DNA from: Salinispora arenicola
GTDB lineage: Bacteria; Actinomycetota; Actinomycetes; Mycobacteriales; Micromonosporaceae
Assembly (NCBI RefSeq): GCF_006716065.1
Contig: NZ_VFOL01000001.1
Coordinates: 1,426,001-1,490,000 of the forward strand
Direction: 5' to 3'
Length of the DNA stretch: 64,000 bases
A program made the translations under genes and the position numbers. Shown one piece after another: positions 42,992 through 52,324 of this stretch (positions are counted from its first letter, which is position 1; every line of letters starts with the position of its first letter). Below the pieces are notes generated by a model that was not told where the DNA came from, made no database searches, and saw nothing but the letters and a program-made list of their open reading frames with translations.

Positions 42992-43624
42992 CTATGCGGT
43001 CGCGGTCAACGTGGCGGTCACCTCGTCATCGGAAACCTCATGGAAGTCGTCGTAGTAGGCGCTGACAGCGGTGAACTGGGCCGGGTGCTGTGGGCAGACC
43101 ACCTGGTCGGCCTCGGCGGACAGCAGCTCGTACGCCTCCTGCGAGCCGACTGGGGCCGCCGCCACCACCCGGCGGGCACCCAGGTGGTGGGCGACCCGGA
43201 CCGCGACGCGGGCGGTGGCACCCGTGGCGAGACCGTCGTCGACGATCAGCGCGGTGCGGTCGGTGAGGTCCAGGGGAGGGCGGCCGGCCCGGTAGATCCT
43301 CTCCCGGCGGTCCAACTCGGCCCGCTCCCGGCGGTCGACCTCGGCGATGTCCGCCGGGCTGAGCCGGCTGGCGATCCGCTCGTTGAGCACCTGCACACCG
43401 CCGGGCCCGAGTGCGCCGAACGCCACCTCGGGTGCCCCGGGAAGCCCGAGCTTGCGGACGATGAGCACGTCGAGTGGGGCGTCGAGTCGGCGGGCGATCA
43501 CCTCGGCCACAGGCACGCCGCCGCGTACCAGACCGAGAACGATGACGTCTTGTTCACCGACGAGTGCGGTGAGCCGATCGGCGAGCATACGTCCCGCGTC
43601 GCCGCGGTCTCGGAAGGTGGTCAC
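42992..43624 (-). CDS. Phosphoribosyltransferase domain protein
   Basis: A 210-aa type I phosphoribosyltransferase fold. The PRPP loop reads ALIVDDGLATGATARVAV (about 123-140), with the conserved DDG-ATGAT. The N-terminus RDRGDAGRMLADRL, then VLGLVRGGVPVAEVIARRLDAPLDVLIVRKLG, fits the predicted PRTase family often seen with stress or nucleotide-salvage genes. The substrate base is unknown. The GTG start overlaps the upstream membrane-protein stop (GTGA), so it is probably co-translated. Confidence 0.88.
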   Translation of the reverse strand: MTTFRDRGDAGRMLADRLTALVGEQDVIVLGLVRGGVPVAEVIARRLDAPLDVLIVRKLGLPGAPEVAFGALGPGGVQVLNERIASRLSPADIAEVDRRERAELDRRERIYRAGRPPLDLTDRTALIVDDGLATGATARVAVRVAHHLGARRVVAAAPVGSQEAYELLSAEADQVVCPQHPAQFTAVSAYYDDFHEVSDDEVTATLTATA

Positions 43625-44934
43625 CCCTCAGGTGTACGTCGTGTGCGCCAACTTCGTGGATGGTTGGCGGATTCCGGCCGGGCCAGTGCGGGTGCCCAGG
43701 CCAGGAAGGCGAGTGGGTAGAGCAGGTAGCCGAACCGGCTGGTGGGCATGAGGAGGAGCGCGACAAGTAGCCCGTATCCGCAGACGAGCGACGCGGCGGC
43801 GGCGGTACGCGGCGGCCGGTGGGCGAGTCGGACCGCGATGGCCAGCCCGACGGCGAGCAACAACCCGACGGCGAGTAGCCGGCCGGCGGGCAGCGCGGTG
43901 GCGATCAGGTGGCCCGGGAACGGGGACTGGGCAGGGCTGGCGACCAGGCCCTGGCCGAGCGGGAAGCGGAGTACGTTCTCGATCAGCGCGTCGCGGTCGA
44001 CTAGCAGGATGGGCAGCAGGACGACGGCCGGCAGCCCCAGGGCGCCGGCGAGTACTCGCCGCCCGGATCGGCGGGCGGCGCCCCAGACGACCAGTACCAC
44101 CGCGACCGGCCAGGCGAAGAGCTTCAGGGCGGCGGCCAACCCGACGGCGACCCCGGCCCTGCCCGGCCGGCCACCGGCGGCGAGGGTGAGCGCGAGCAGG
44201 CAGAGTGCGAGAACGGGCAGATCGTCGCCGCCGGTGGCGAGGGTGAGCGCGCTGACCGGCAGCACCGTGGCGGCCTGGACGCCGCGCAGGATGCCACCGC
44301 CGGGCTGGTACGGGTCGAAGGTGCCGGCCCGCCAGAGCGTCCGCGCGGCGAGAACGAGCGTGGCGGCGGTGGCGAGCGCGAACCACACCCGAGCGTCGGT
44401 CAACGCGGTGTCAACGGCGGCCCGGGGCAGGCCGAACAGGGCCATGCCCGGTTGGTACGGGGTGTAGCCGAGTAGCTGCTCGCTGGGGGGCAGTGCGGCG
44501 ATCGCGTCGTGGCTGAGGTAAGGGCTGCCGGTCTCGATCAGTCGCCGGCCCGACTCCTCGACGACGATGACCTCCTCCTGCGCCCGGTCGACACGGCCAC
44601 CGGCCCGTTCGACGCTCTGCCAGATCATGGGAAGCAGCACGGTGGCGGCGGCGGCGAGCCCGGTGACCGCCCAGCGGGTTGGTAGCCCCGCCAACGGGGA
44701 GCCGGGCCGGCGCCGCCAGATCAACAGCTGCGCAGTGACGGCGACGGTGGCGGCGAGGTAGCCGGCGGTGGCGACACCGCCCCAGGCCCGGTGCGGGTCG
44801 AGGGCGGAGGTCAGCGTGGTGACCGCGGCGAAACCGGCCGAGGCGGCGTAGAGGGTCAGATCGGCGGCGAGGCCACCGGCGGCTTTGTCGAAGGCGGGCC
44901 ACCCGCGGCGCCTGATCGGAGCGGCGGCGGTCAC
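43621..44934 (-). CDS. GT87-like integral membrane glycosyltransferase
   Basis: A 437-aa protein with about ten hydrophobic helices. The first large outer loop contains VVEESGRRLIETGSPYLSHD and LGYTPYQPGMALFGLPRA, the acidic/aromatic pattern of DUF2029-type enzymes. It is probably a polyprenyl-phosphate-sugar-dependent transferase acting outside the membrane; donor and acceptor are unknown. GTG 44934 is chosen because longer frames enter the upstream GGDEF gene. It leaves a 56-bp gap to that gene and overlaps the next one by 4 bases. Confidence 0.7.
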   Translation of the reverse strand: MTAAAPIRRRGWPAFDKAAGGLAADLTLYAASAGFAAVTTLTSALDPHRAWGGVATAGYLAATVAVTAQLLIWRRRPGSPLAGLPTRWAVTGLAAAATVLLPMIWQSVERAGGRVDRAQEEVIVVEESGRRLIETGSPYLSHDAIAALPPSEQLLGYTPYQPGMALFGLPRAAVDTALTDARVWFALATAATLVLAARTLWRAGTFDPYQPGGGILRGVQAATVLPVSALTLATGGDDLPVLALCLLALTLAAGGRPGRAGVAVGLAAALKLFAWPVAVVLVVWGAARRSGRRVLAGALGLPAVVLLPILLVDRDALIENVLRFPLGQGLVASPAQSPFPGHLIATALPAGRLLAVGLLLAVGLAIAVRLAHRPPRTAAAASLVCGYGLLVALLLMPTSRFGYLLYPLAFLAWAPALARPESANHPRSWRTRRTPEG

Positions 44935-44990
44935 GGTGTCAGTTTCGCAGATCGACGGCGGACGGTCAGGCTGGTGGCGATTGCCGACGG

Positions 44991-47507
44991 TCAGGCCGGC
45001 TGGTGGCGACCGCGGGGGCCGGGCCGACGTCCGGCGGGTAGGCGGACGACCGCACCTGCGTCGTGTAGCGGTGCGGCGAGTGTGCCGGGCCGGCCACCGG
45101 GGCCCCGACGCAGCGTCTCCAGCAACGTGCCGGCGGGCATCGGCCGGGCGAAGAGGTACCCTTGCCCGCCGGTACAGCCCAGTTCCCACAGGGCGCGACG
45201 TTGCGGTTCGTTCTCCACGCCCTCGGCGATCACGGTCAGGTCGAGGCTGCGGCCGAGATCCAGTGTCGAGCGGATGACGGCGGCGGCCTCCGGTGAGCTC
45301 TCCATGTCCGTGACGAAGCTTCGGTCGATCTTCAGCTCGTGGACCGGGATGCGGGAGAGCAGCGACAGTGATGAGTAGCCCGTGCCGAAGTCGTCGAGGG
45401 CGAGCCGGACCCCTTCGTCACGGAGCCGGCCGAGCACCTGGTCAACGATGTCGAGCTGACTGAGGGTGAGGGTCTCGGTCAGCTCCAGCACAAGGCGGTC
45501 GGGTGGGAGGTCGTGGGCGCGGAGGCGGGCCAGCACCGAGCAGGGGAAGTCGGGGTCCAACAGGCTACGGGGCGAAACGTTCACCGCGACCGGCACATCG
45601 AAACCGGCTTTCCGCCAGCTATCGGCCGCGACGAGCGCCTGGTCGAGGATCGTTCCGGCGAACGCGGGAAGCAGGCCGGAACGCTCCACCACCTCGAGGA
45701 ACCGTAGCGGGTCGATCACGCCGTGGGTCGGGTGGTGCCACCGGGCGAGTGCCTCGGCGCCGGCCACGGCGCCGGTGCCGAGGTCGATGATCGGCTGGAA
45801 GGTGACGGTGAACTCGTGGTCGGCGACGGCTCGGGGCAGGTCTCCACCGAGGGCGAGTCGGGCGATGTCGGCGGTGTCCCGGCTCGGCGCGTACCTGAAG
45901 ACGCGCTGGCCAAACCGTTTGGCCTGGTACATCGCGACGTCCGCACGGCGGAGTAGTTCGGCCATGCCGCCGGTGGCCGGGGCCACCGCGACGCCACTGC
46001 TCGCCTCGACGCTGATCCGCAGGCCGTCGAGGTCGAACGGTTCGCGCAGGGCGGCGATCAGGATCTCCGCCCGGTGCATGGCCACCGCCGGGGCGGGCAG
46101 GCCCCGCAGGAGGACGGCGAACTCGTCGCCACCCAGCCGGGCTACCAGATCGGTGGGTTGGGCGGTGGCGCGCAGCCGGTCCGCGACCCGAATCAGGACC
46201 TGATCCCCAGCGGCGTGACCGAGCGTGTCGTTGACCTCCTTGAAGTGATCGAGGTCGACCAGCATGAGGGCGGTGACACCCTCGGCATGCCGGGCGCTGA
46301 GGCCTCCGGCGCCCTCGTCCAGGAGACGCCGACGGTTCGCCAGCCCGGTGAGGGCGTCGTGGGTGGCGGCGTACGCGTGCTCGGCGGCGACCCGGGCCAG
46401 TTCCGCGTACGCCTGCGCGTTGCGTACGGCAGTGCACAGCGCCGACGCGAAGGTGCGCAGGGTGTACTGCTCGCGTTCGGAGAGCCGCACCGGCTCACGG
46501 AACCGTAGCCGGAGCACTCCCACGTCCACGGTCTGGTCGTGGTCCTCCAGCGGGATGGTCAGCATGTTGATGGTGACCGGATCGTCGTTTTCGTTGACCG
46601 GCCCGTCGTAGGTGATCCCACCGCCGTCACCTCGTACCGCCCGGTCGCCCTCGCGTAGTTCGATCTCGACCTCGTCGGCGCTGAACAGTTCGGCGGCCTG
46701 GGCGACGGCGGTGGTGAGGACCTGGTCGAGGTCGACGACGTTGAGCGCGTCGGTGGTGCGCGCGAGCCGCTGCCAGACCCGCTGCTCCGTGCGGGTGTTG
46801 ATCCGGGCGGAATGAGCGAGGTGCAGGCTGAGCACGAGGGGCGGTACGGCGAGCAGAAAGCGGGCGTCCACCTGCAGGATGAAAAGCGTTCCTATCGTCA
46901 CCACCAGGCGGACGGCGGCACCGCTGAGCCGAATATCCCAGTTGTCGACGAACCGCCGGCGAATCTTCGTGCGGGAGGCAATCGCGATCACGGGGATGGT
47001 GGCGGCCTCGTCCACCAGGGCCGCGGCCACGTAGGCGACGGTGACGGGTACGAGAACAGCCGTGAATGTGGCTGATTCTCCTGGCCATCCGAACAGTGTC
47101 AGGACCCATCCAGCCGCCGCGGCGACGAGGACGTTCTTACCGATACTGAAGGTGCTTTTTATCCGCGGAAGCCGCTGTATCGCCGACGCCACCGCCACGC
47201 CGACCACAATGCACATCAACGCCCAGGGCAGCGGTGCCACCGCGACGCCGACGATGATCGCCACGTCGTTCCAGGTGATGGAGTGCGTGGTCGACCTGAT
47301 CCGGATCCGCGCCTTGACCATGATCCCCACGGCGATCATGAAGATGATCGTCATCAGGGTCGCGGCGTCTGCCACGGTGCGGGGCGGCCGGTGGACGATC
47401 TCCAGGAGGGCGGCGACGATGACAGCTGCTGCCGGCGTCACGATGAGACCGACAAGCGCGGCCAGGCGCCTGTCGGTCCCGAACGGTTCCCTGGTGTTTG
47501 GGTCCAT
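44991..47507 (-). CDS. Membrane GGDEF-EAL protein (c-di-GMP metabolism)
   Basis: An 838-aa protein. The N-terminal third has six or seven membrane helices. A GAF-like segment (about 245-400) precedes the diguanylate cyclase domain with an intact GGDEF (459-463). The phosphodiesterase domain (about 560-815) begins with EAL (585-587) and contains NVSPRSLLD, LELTET and LALDDFGTGYSSLSLL. Either or both activities may be present; EAL metal ligands look intact. It sets c-di-GMP levels at the membrane. ATG 47507 has GGAG 7 bases upstream, while GTG 47585 would add 26 residues. A possible leader ORF precedes it. Confidence 0.9.
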   Translation of the reverse strand: MDPNTREPFGTDRRLAALVGLIVTPAAAVIVAALLEIVHRPPRTVADAATLMTIIFMIAVGIMVKARIRIRSTTHSITWNDVAIIVGVAVAPLPWALMCIVVGVAVASAIQRLPRIKSTFSIGKNVLVAAAAGWVLTLFGWPGESATFTAVLVPVTVAYVAAALVDEAATIPVIAIASRTKIRRRFVDNWDIRLSGAAVRLVVTIGTLFILQVDARFLLAVPPLVLSLHLAHSARINTRTEQRVWQRLARTTDALNVVDLDQVLTTAVAQAAELFSADEVEIELREGDRAVRGDGGGITYDGPVNENDDPVTINMLTIPLEDHDQTVDVGVLRLRFREPVRLSEREQYTLRTFASALCTAVRNAQAYAELARVAAEHAYAATHDALTGLANRRRLLDEGAGGLSARHAEGVTALMLVDLDHFKEVNDTLGHAAGDQVLIRVADRLRATAQPTDLVARLGGDEFAVLLRGLPAPAVAMHRAEILIAALREPFDLDGLRISVEASSGVAVAPATGGMAELLRRADVAMYQAKRFGQRVFRYAPSRDTADIARLALGGDLPRAVADHEFTVTFQPIIDLGTGAVAGAEALARWHHPTHGVIDPLRFLEVVERSGLLPAFAGTILDQALVAADSWRKAGFDVPVAVNVSPRSLLDPDFPCSVLARLRAHDLPPDRLVLELTETLTLSQLDIVDQVLGRLRDEGVRLALDDFGTGYSSLSLLSRIPVHELKIDRSFVTDMESSPEAAAVIRSTLDLGRSLDLTVIAEGVENEPQRRALWELGCTGGQGYLFARPMPAGTLLETLRRGPGGRPGTLAAPLHDAGAVVRLPAGRRPGPRGRHQPA

Positions 47508-47944
47508 GGCGCTCCGACGTGTCGCTAAGTGTGTGCAGAGTAGCGCATGGAGTGCAATTGTGTGAATTGTGATCTTCAGTTCCACTCGTTAGTGCGCATG
47601 ACACCCTCCTCATATCGACCCGAGTTCGATGAATGCCGTGATGTCGACAATAAATTCCAGCACCGTGGCGGAGCTTAAGCGGCATAAAGCAAGATGTCAG
47701 GTAATATATGTCGCTTTGTGCAATATCAGCCAAGAAGCCGGTGTTGAGTAGCTGTGTTTTTCCGCTGTTCTCGCAGGTTGCGACCGCGAGCTGGCCGAGG
47801 GTGATTGGCCAGGCACTTTCCGTTGTTGTCAGGTCTGGTCGGATCCATTCGGAAACCAATTTCGAGAAACGCCCCATGAGCGTATGACGCCTGTTCGTCG
47901 ACCGCCGGAACAGGCCGCCCGGCCCAGTGACTAGACTCGCCGTC
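47508..47944. other. Divergent spacer between GGDEF-EAL gene and moaC
   Basis: 437 bp, visibly less GC-rich than either flank. On the minus strand it holds a strong AGGAGG followed by a 7-codon ORF (see leader entry). A minus-strand open frame from ATG 47877 has some protein-like segments but runs into the GGDEF gene in another frame and is not supported. No other gene was seen. Confidence 0.4.
47576..47599 (-). CDS. Possible 7-residue leader peptide before GGDEF-EAL gene
   Basis: ATG 47599 opens MRTNEWN followed by TGA (47578-47576). AGGAGG (47610-47605) stands exactly 5 bases before the ATG, a better ribosome-binding site than that of the main gene. The stop is 68 bases upstream of the GGDEF-EAL ATG. 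It may couple or attenuate expression. An in-frame GTG at 47585 for the main gene overlaps it. Translation is not shown. Confidence 0.3.
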   Translation of the reverse strand: MRTNEWN

Positions 47945-48436
47945 GTGACGGAATCCGCGCAGCTCACCCACGTCGACGCGGGAGGTGCTGCCCACATGGT
48001 CGACGTTTCCGTCAAGCCGGTGACCGGCCGCCGCGCCGTCGCGGCCGGGCGGCTCCGCACCACCCGCGAGGTCGTTGGTCTCCTGCGTGGCGACGGGCTA
48101 CCCAAGGGGGACGCGCTGGCCGTCGGTCGGCTCGCCGGGATCATGGGCGCGAAGCGGACCCCTGACCTGATCCCGCTCTGCCACCCGATCGCCCTGCACG
48201 GTGTCACCGTCGACCTGACCCTCACCGACGACACCGTCGAGATCACCGCGACCGCGCGGACAGCCGACCGCACCGGCGTCGAGATGGAGGCGCTCACCGC
48301 CGTCGCGGTCGCCGGACTGGCCCTCGTCGACATGGTCAAGGCGGTCGACCCGGCCGCCGCGATCGACGCGGTTCGGGTCCTGCGTAAGGAGGGCGGAGCG
48401 ACCGGCGAGTGGATCCGCCCCGAGGACCGACCGTGA
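47945..48436 (+). CDS. moaC: Cyclic pyranopterin monophosphate synthase MoaC
   Basis: A 163-aa enzyme of molybdenum cofactor synthesis that forms cyclic pyranopterin monophosphate after MoaA. The signatures are LTHVDAGGAAHMVDVS, KGDALAVGRLAGIMGAKRTPDLIPLCHPI and TGVEMEALTAVAVAGLALVDMVKAVD (GVEMEALTA is diagnostic). GTG 47945 gives the normal MTESAQLTHVD start. It overlaps mogA as GTGA. Confidence 0.95.
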   Translation: MTESAQLTHVDAGGAAHMVDVSVKPVTGRRAVAAGRLRTTREVVGLLRGDGLPKGDALAVGRLAGIMGAKRTPDLIPLCHPIALHGVTVDLTLTDDTVEITATARTADRTGVEMEALTAVAVAGLALVDMVKAVDPAAAIDAVRVLRKEGGATGEWIRPEDRP

Positions 48437-48906
48437 TTCGGGCGCGGGTGGTCGTCGCCTCCAACCGAGCCTCCGCCGGCGTGTACGCGGACACCAGCGG
48501 CCCGCTGCTCGCCGCTGGCCTGCGCGAACTGGGCTGCGCGGTGGACGACCCGATCGTCGTGGTGCCGGACGGCGACCCGGTCGGTGCGGCGCTGCGCACT
48601 GCCGCAGCCGAGGGGGTGGACGTCGTGGTGACCAGCGGCGGCACCGGCATCAACCCGTCGGACCGCACTCCTGAGGTGACCCGGGCACTGCTTGATCACG
48701 AGATTCCGGGCATCGCGGAAGCCATTCGTGCGTACAGCCGGGACCGGGTGCCCACCGCGGTGCTGTCCCGTGGGATCGCCGGGGTTGTGGGCCGGACGCT
48801 GGTGGTGAACCTACCCGGCTCGACCGGGGGCGCTCGGGACGGGCTGGCCGTACTCGGGCCGATCCTCGCCCACGCGGTCGACCAGATCCGGGGCGGCGAC
48901 CACTGA
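48433..48906 (+). CDS. mogA: Molybdopterin adenylyltransferase MogA/MoaB
   Basis: A 157-aa MoaB/MogA-type protein that adenylylates molybdopterin. It has VVVASNRASAGVYADTSGPLL, VVVTSGGTGINPSDRTPEVTRALLDHEIPGIAEAIR (the GGTG and DxTPE motifs) and LVVNLPGSTGGARDGL (the LPG motif). The GTG start overlaps the moaC stop by 4 bases. MoeA follows after 58 bp. Confidence 0.92.
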   Translation: MIRARVVVASNRASAGVYADTSGPLLAAGLRELGCAVDDPIVVVPDGDPVGAALRTAAAEGVDVVVTSGGTGINPSDRTPEVTRALLDHEIPGIAEAIRAYSRDRVPTAVLSRGIAGVVGRTLVVNLPGSTGGARDGLAVLGPILAHAVDQIRGGDH

Positions 48907-48964
48907 CCAGTGCGTCGGGCCCACCGAGACAACGATCGCGATGTCGCCCCGATAGGCTCGTCGG

Positions 48965-50221
48965 GTGAGCATGGAAGCCGCAGCCACCGATCAGGCCGCC
49001 GCGCCCCCACCGGCCGGATGGGAGGAGGCGCGGTCGCGGGTCTACGCGGTTGGTCGGGCCGCCGCGCTGCCGGTGGTAAGCCGGCCACTCGTCGAGATCG
49101 ACGGCCACACGCTGGCCGAGCCGTTGACCACCCGGACGCCCCTACCGGCGTTCGCCACGGTCAGCGTGGACGGCTGGGCGGTACGTGGTGCGGGCCCGTG
49201 GCGGATCGTGGGTCAGGTCCTGGCCGGCGGTGTCCCGGGACCGCTGACAGCCGACGGCACGGCGGTCGAGATCGCCACCGGTGCGATGGTTCCCGACGGC
49301 GCCGCGGCGGTGCTACGGATCGAGGAGTCGAGTCGCACCCCGGACGGGCTGGTGACCGGCACCCCGCGTCCCGTGCCGGAGTGGCGTCTGCCGGGCGAGG
49401 AGGCGAACGCCGGGGAGGAACTTCTTCCCGTCGGCACCCCCGTGGACCCGGCGGTGATCGGGCTGGCCGCCTCCTGCGGGCATGACGACCTGCGCGTACG
49501 GCGGCAGCCGCGCGCGGCGCTGTTGGTCTTCGGCGACGAGCTGTTGACGGCGGGGCCACCCGGGGCGGGACGGGTACGCGACGCGCTCGGCCCCGCGGTG
49601 CCGGCCTGGCTGCGCCGGTATGGGTGCACGGTGGACCCGTCCGATGTGGTAGGACCTGTGGCGGATACCCTTCCCGCGCATGTGGCGGCGCTCAGTGGCG
49701 CCCTCGCCGACGCCGACCTGGTCTGCACGACCGGCGGCACCATGCACGGCCCGGTGGACCACCTGCACCCGGCGCTGGAGGCGTTGGGGGCGGAATACGT
49801 GGTCAACACCGTCGCGGTTCGGCCCGGCTTTCCGATGCTGCTGGCCCGCCTGGTCGGTGCGGACGGCCGGGTACGTTTCGTCGCCGGGCTGCCTGGCAAC
49901 CCGCAGTCCGCGGTGCTCGCCCTGGCGTCGTTGGTCGCCCCACTGCTGGCCGGCCTCGCTGGCCGGCCGATGCCGGCGCTGACGCAGGCGGAGCTGACCG
50001 GGCCGATCCCCGGGCGGGGCAGTTTCACCCATCTTGCGCTGGTCCGGCTGGACCGAGTCGCCGGCACCGCCCACCCGCTCCGGCACGTCGGGTCGGCCAT
50101 GCTGCGCGGCCTGGCCCAGGCCGACGGGTTCGCGGTAATCGGCCCCGGCGCCTCCGGTGAGCCGGGCGACCGGGTGCCGGTCGTGTCGTTGCCGCTGCTG
50201 CCCGGGGAGCGTGGGGCGTGA
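48965..50221 (+). CDS. moeA: Molybdopterin molybdenumtransferase MoeA
   Basis: A 418-aa enzyme that inserts molybdate into adenylylated molybdopterin. It has the conserved pattern LPAFATVSVDGWAVR (usual P.F..S.MDGYA; here V replaces M), IATGAMVPDGAAAVLRIE, CTTGGTMHGPVDHL (in place of the GG.S.G.D motif) and FVAGLPGNPQSAVLAL. The GTG at 48965 or the ATG at 48971 can start it. The moaE gene overlaps its end by 4 bases. The unusual TTGGTMHG motif may mean altered kinetics or a MoeA paralogue. Confidence 0.9.
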   Translation: MSMEAAATDQAAAPPPAGWEEARSRVYAVGRAAALPVVSRPLVEIDGHTLAEPLTTRTPLPAFATVSVDGWAVRGAGPWRIVGQVLAGGVPGPLTADGTAVEIATGAMVPDGAAAVLRIEESSRTPDGLVTGTPRPVPEWRLPGEEANAGEELLPVGTPVDPAVIGLAASCGHDDLRVRRQPRAALLVFGDELLTAGPPGAGRVRDALGPAVPAWLRRYGCTVDPSDVVGPVADTLPAHVAALSGALADADLVCTTGGTMHGPVDHLHPALEALGAEYVVNTVAVRPGFPMLLARLVGADGRVRFVAGLPGNPQSAVLALASLVAPLLAGLAGRPMPALTQAELTGPIPGRGSFTHLALVRLDRVAGTAHPLRHVGSAMLRGLAQADGFAVIGPGASGEPGDRVPVVSLPLLPGERGA

Positions 50222-50646
50222 CCGCCCCGACCGTCGTGTTCGGTGAGGTGACCGAGCGACCACTTGACCTGGCCGCGCACGAGGGCGCGGTGACGGACCG
50301 GGCTGCTGGCGCGGTGGTGTCCTTCCAGGGCGTCGTCCGCGACCACGACCACGGTCGCACGGTGGTCGCCCTGACCTACGAGGGGCACCCGAGCGCGGAG
50401 CGGGTGTTGCGGGAGGTGGCCGCGGAGGTCGCCGCTGATCCCGATGTCTACGCGGTGGCCGTCTCACACCGGATCGGGCCACTGGAGATCGGCGATGTGG
50501 CGCTGGTGGCGGCGGTCAGTACCGCGCACCGGGCCGCCGCGTTCGCCGCGTGCGCCAGGCTGGTCGACGAGGCGAAGGCGCGGCTGCCGATCTGGAAACG
50601 GCAGGTGTTCGCGGACGGCACCGAGGAGTGGGTGAACTGTCCCTGA
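50218..50646 (+). CDS. moaE: Molybdopterin synthase catalytic subunit MoaE
   Basis: A 142-aa large subunit of molybdopterin synthase; it accepts sulfur from the MoaD C-terminal thiocarboxylate. It has AGAVVSFQGVVRDHDHGR, LTYEGHPSAERVLREVA, VSHRIGPLEIGDVALVAAVSTAHRAAAF and the catalytic region AKARLPIWKRQVF with the conserved Lys pair. The GTG start overlaps moeA. The partner MoaD gene is 11 kb away at 61064-61363. Confidence 0.95.
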   Translation: MTAPTVVFGEVTERPLDLAAHEGAVTDRAAGAVVSFQGVVRDHDHGRTVVALTYEGHPSAERVLREVAAEVAADPDVYAVAVSHRIGPLEIGDVALVAAVSTAHRAAAFAACARLVDEAKARLPIWKRQVFADGTEEWVNCP

Positions 50647-50679
50647 CGCCGGTTCCGCGCGTGTGTTGCCGGTCGACGG

Positions 50680-52113
50680 TCAGCGGCGTACGCCCGAGGT
50701 GACCGGCCGGGCCGGACGTTCGCCGTAGAAGGCCGGCTCGGCACCCGGCCGCCAGGGCAGCGCGGCGACCAGCACGATCAGCGCCACGGCCAGCGAGTTC
50801 TCCATCAGGGCACCGAAGAGACCGTCTTGGTAGTGCGACACCTCGGGCAGCTGGTGCTCGTACGGCCAGATCGGCGAGACGAGGAACAGGAGATAGAGGG
50901 CCACGGCGGCGGCCCCGTGTCGGAGTCCGGTCAGCGCCGGGTACCAGATGGGCGGGCGCAGGCCGTTCACCCCGGGTAGGCCCCCCAGACCGGTCCGCGC
51001 GGCGAGCCCACGGCTGGCCTCCCGGCGACGTACGGCGGCATCGGCGAGCACGACGATCGCGGGGATCACCCACACGAGATGGTGCGTCCAGGAGATCGGG
51101 CTGACCACGCTGGTGGTGAGACCGACCAGGGTGAACGCTGTCAGCTCGTCACCGTCGGCCCGTGCGTTGGCAGCCCGGGACAGCCCGAGCGCGAGGACCA
51201 GGATCGCGAACGTGAACCACAGGAGCCCGGGGGCCTCGATCGAGTCGAAGAGACGGGCGAGTAGACCGGCGAGTGACTGGTTGGGGGTCATGTCGGCGGC
51301 GCCGACCCGCTCGGTCTGCCAAAGCACTCCGCCGAAGTAGGCCCGGGACTCGGGCCCGACTATGGCGAACGAGCCGATCGTCACGGTCGACAACGTGCCG
51401 ACGGCGGTGATCGCTGCCCGCCATTGTCGGGTGATCATCAGGTAGACGATGAAGAGGGCGGGGGTGAGCTTCACCGCAGTGGCGAGGCCGATACCGACGC
51501 CCGCCCAAGCGCCGCTGTGGACGAAGCGCAGCAAGGGACCGTCGGTGGCAACCACGTGGGCGGCCCGTTGGGACCGCCAGCGCAGACCAACCAGGTCGGC
51601 CATGACCAGCGCGAACAGGAGCAGGTTGACTTGTCCGTAGCCGAGCGTTTCCCGGGATGGCTCGAGAGCGGCGGCGAGCGGCGTCGCGAGCGCTACCGGA
51701 AACCACAGGGGGTAGCCGAGCCGGTTGGCGATCGGGTGGAGTAGCCCGGCGAGGACCACGGCCAGCGCGGCGACACTCGCCACGGCGTTCACCAGACCGG
51801 CCAGCCCGACCGGAAGGTGGGCCATCGGGAGCATGGCGAGCCCGGCGAAGGGTGGGTAGGTGAACCCGAGCGTCGTGTCGGGCGCGACGAACTCGTACAG
51901 GTCGCGGCCGCTCGCCCACCACACGGCCGCGCCGTGGTAGATCTTCATGTCGAAGAAGTTGTACGGCCGTCCGAACGCGCCGACGGCGAGCCATGCGGCG
52001 TACGTAACGACGGCCACGACTCCGATCCGGACGACGGTTCTGCGGTCGATCCGACGCGCGATGCGGCGAACTGGAGTGAGGCGGTCCACCCGTCGACCGA
52101 CCGTCGTCGGCAT
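50680..52113 (-). CDS. GT87 mannosyltransferase-like membrane protein
   Basis: A 477-aa GT-C enzyme with about ten helices. The catalytic outer loop has NFFDMKIYHGAAVWWASGRDLYEF and TLGFTYPPFAGLAMLPM, the signature of actinobacterial alpha-(1->2)/(1->6) mannosyltransferases of the DUF2029/GT87 group that use polyprenyl-phosphate-mannose. Later helices carry SPISWTHHLVW, also typical. ATG 52113 has GGGGGTGG about 8 bases upstream. It is convergent with moaE. Confidence 0.85.
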   Translation of the reverse strand: MPTTVGRRVDRLTPVRRIARRIDRRTVVRIGVVAVVTYAAWLAVGAFGRPYNFFDMKIYHGAAVWWASGRDLYEFVAPDTTLGFTYPPFAGLAMLPMAHLPVGLAGLVNAVASVAALAVVLAGLLHPIANRLGYPLWFPVALATPLAAALEPSRETLGYGQVNLLLFALVMADLVGLRWRSQRAAHVVATDGPLLRFVHSGAWAGVGIGLATAVKLTPALFIVYLMITRQWRAAITAVGTLSTVTIGSFAIVGPESRAYFGGVLWQTERVGAADMTPNQSLAGLLARLFDSIEAPGLLWFTFAILVLALGLSRAANARADGDELTAFTLVGLTTSVVSPISWTHHLVWVIPAIVVLADAAVRRREASRGLAARTGLGGLPGVNGLRPPIWYPALTGLRHGAAAVALYLLFLVSPIWPYEHQLPEVSHYQDGLFGALMENSLAVALIVLVAALPWRPGAEPAFYGERPARPVTSGVRR

Positions 52114-52324
52114 CGAGTGGCCACCCCCGTACCAATACCGTCCTAGCCGTCCAGGTCCGGTACGGAGCCTAGAACGGTCCCTCACGTTTGTGCCTCCCGC
52201 GTTTGGTGACCGTGTCCGATCCCACACTGGTTTTGACATTTCCGCCGGGGTTAGCGCCTGGCGGTCGGTACGCCGATTTTCGGGCGTTTCCTGACCCGGA
52301 CGACGAGGGGAGAATCGACGCAGG

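Noticed and set aside
47137..47877. Minus-strand ORF from ATG 47877
   Set aside because: Parts look protein-like, but it continues out of frame through the start of the well-supported GGDEF-EAL gene and lacks a ribosome-binding site.
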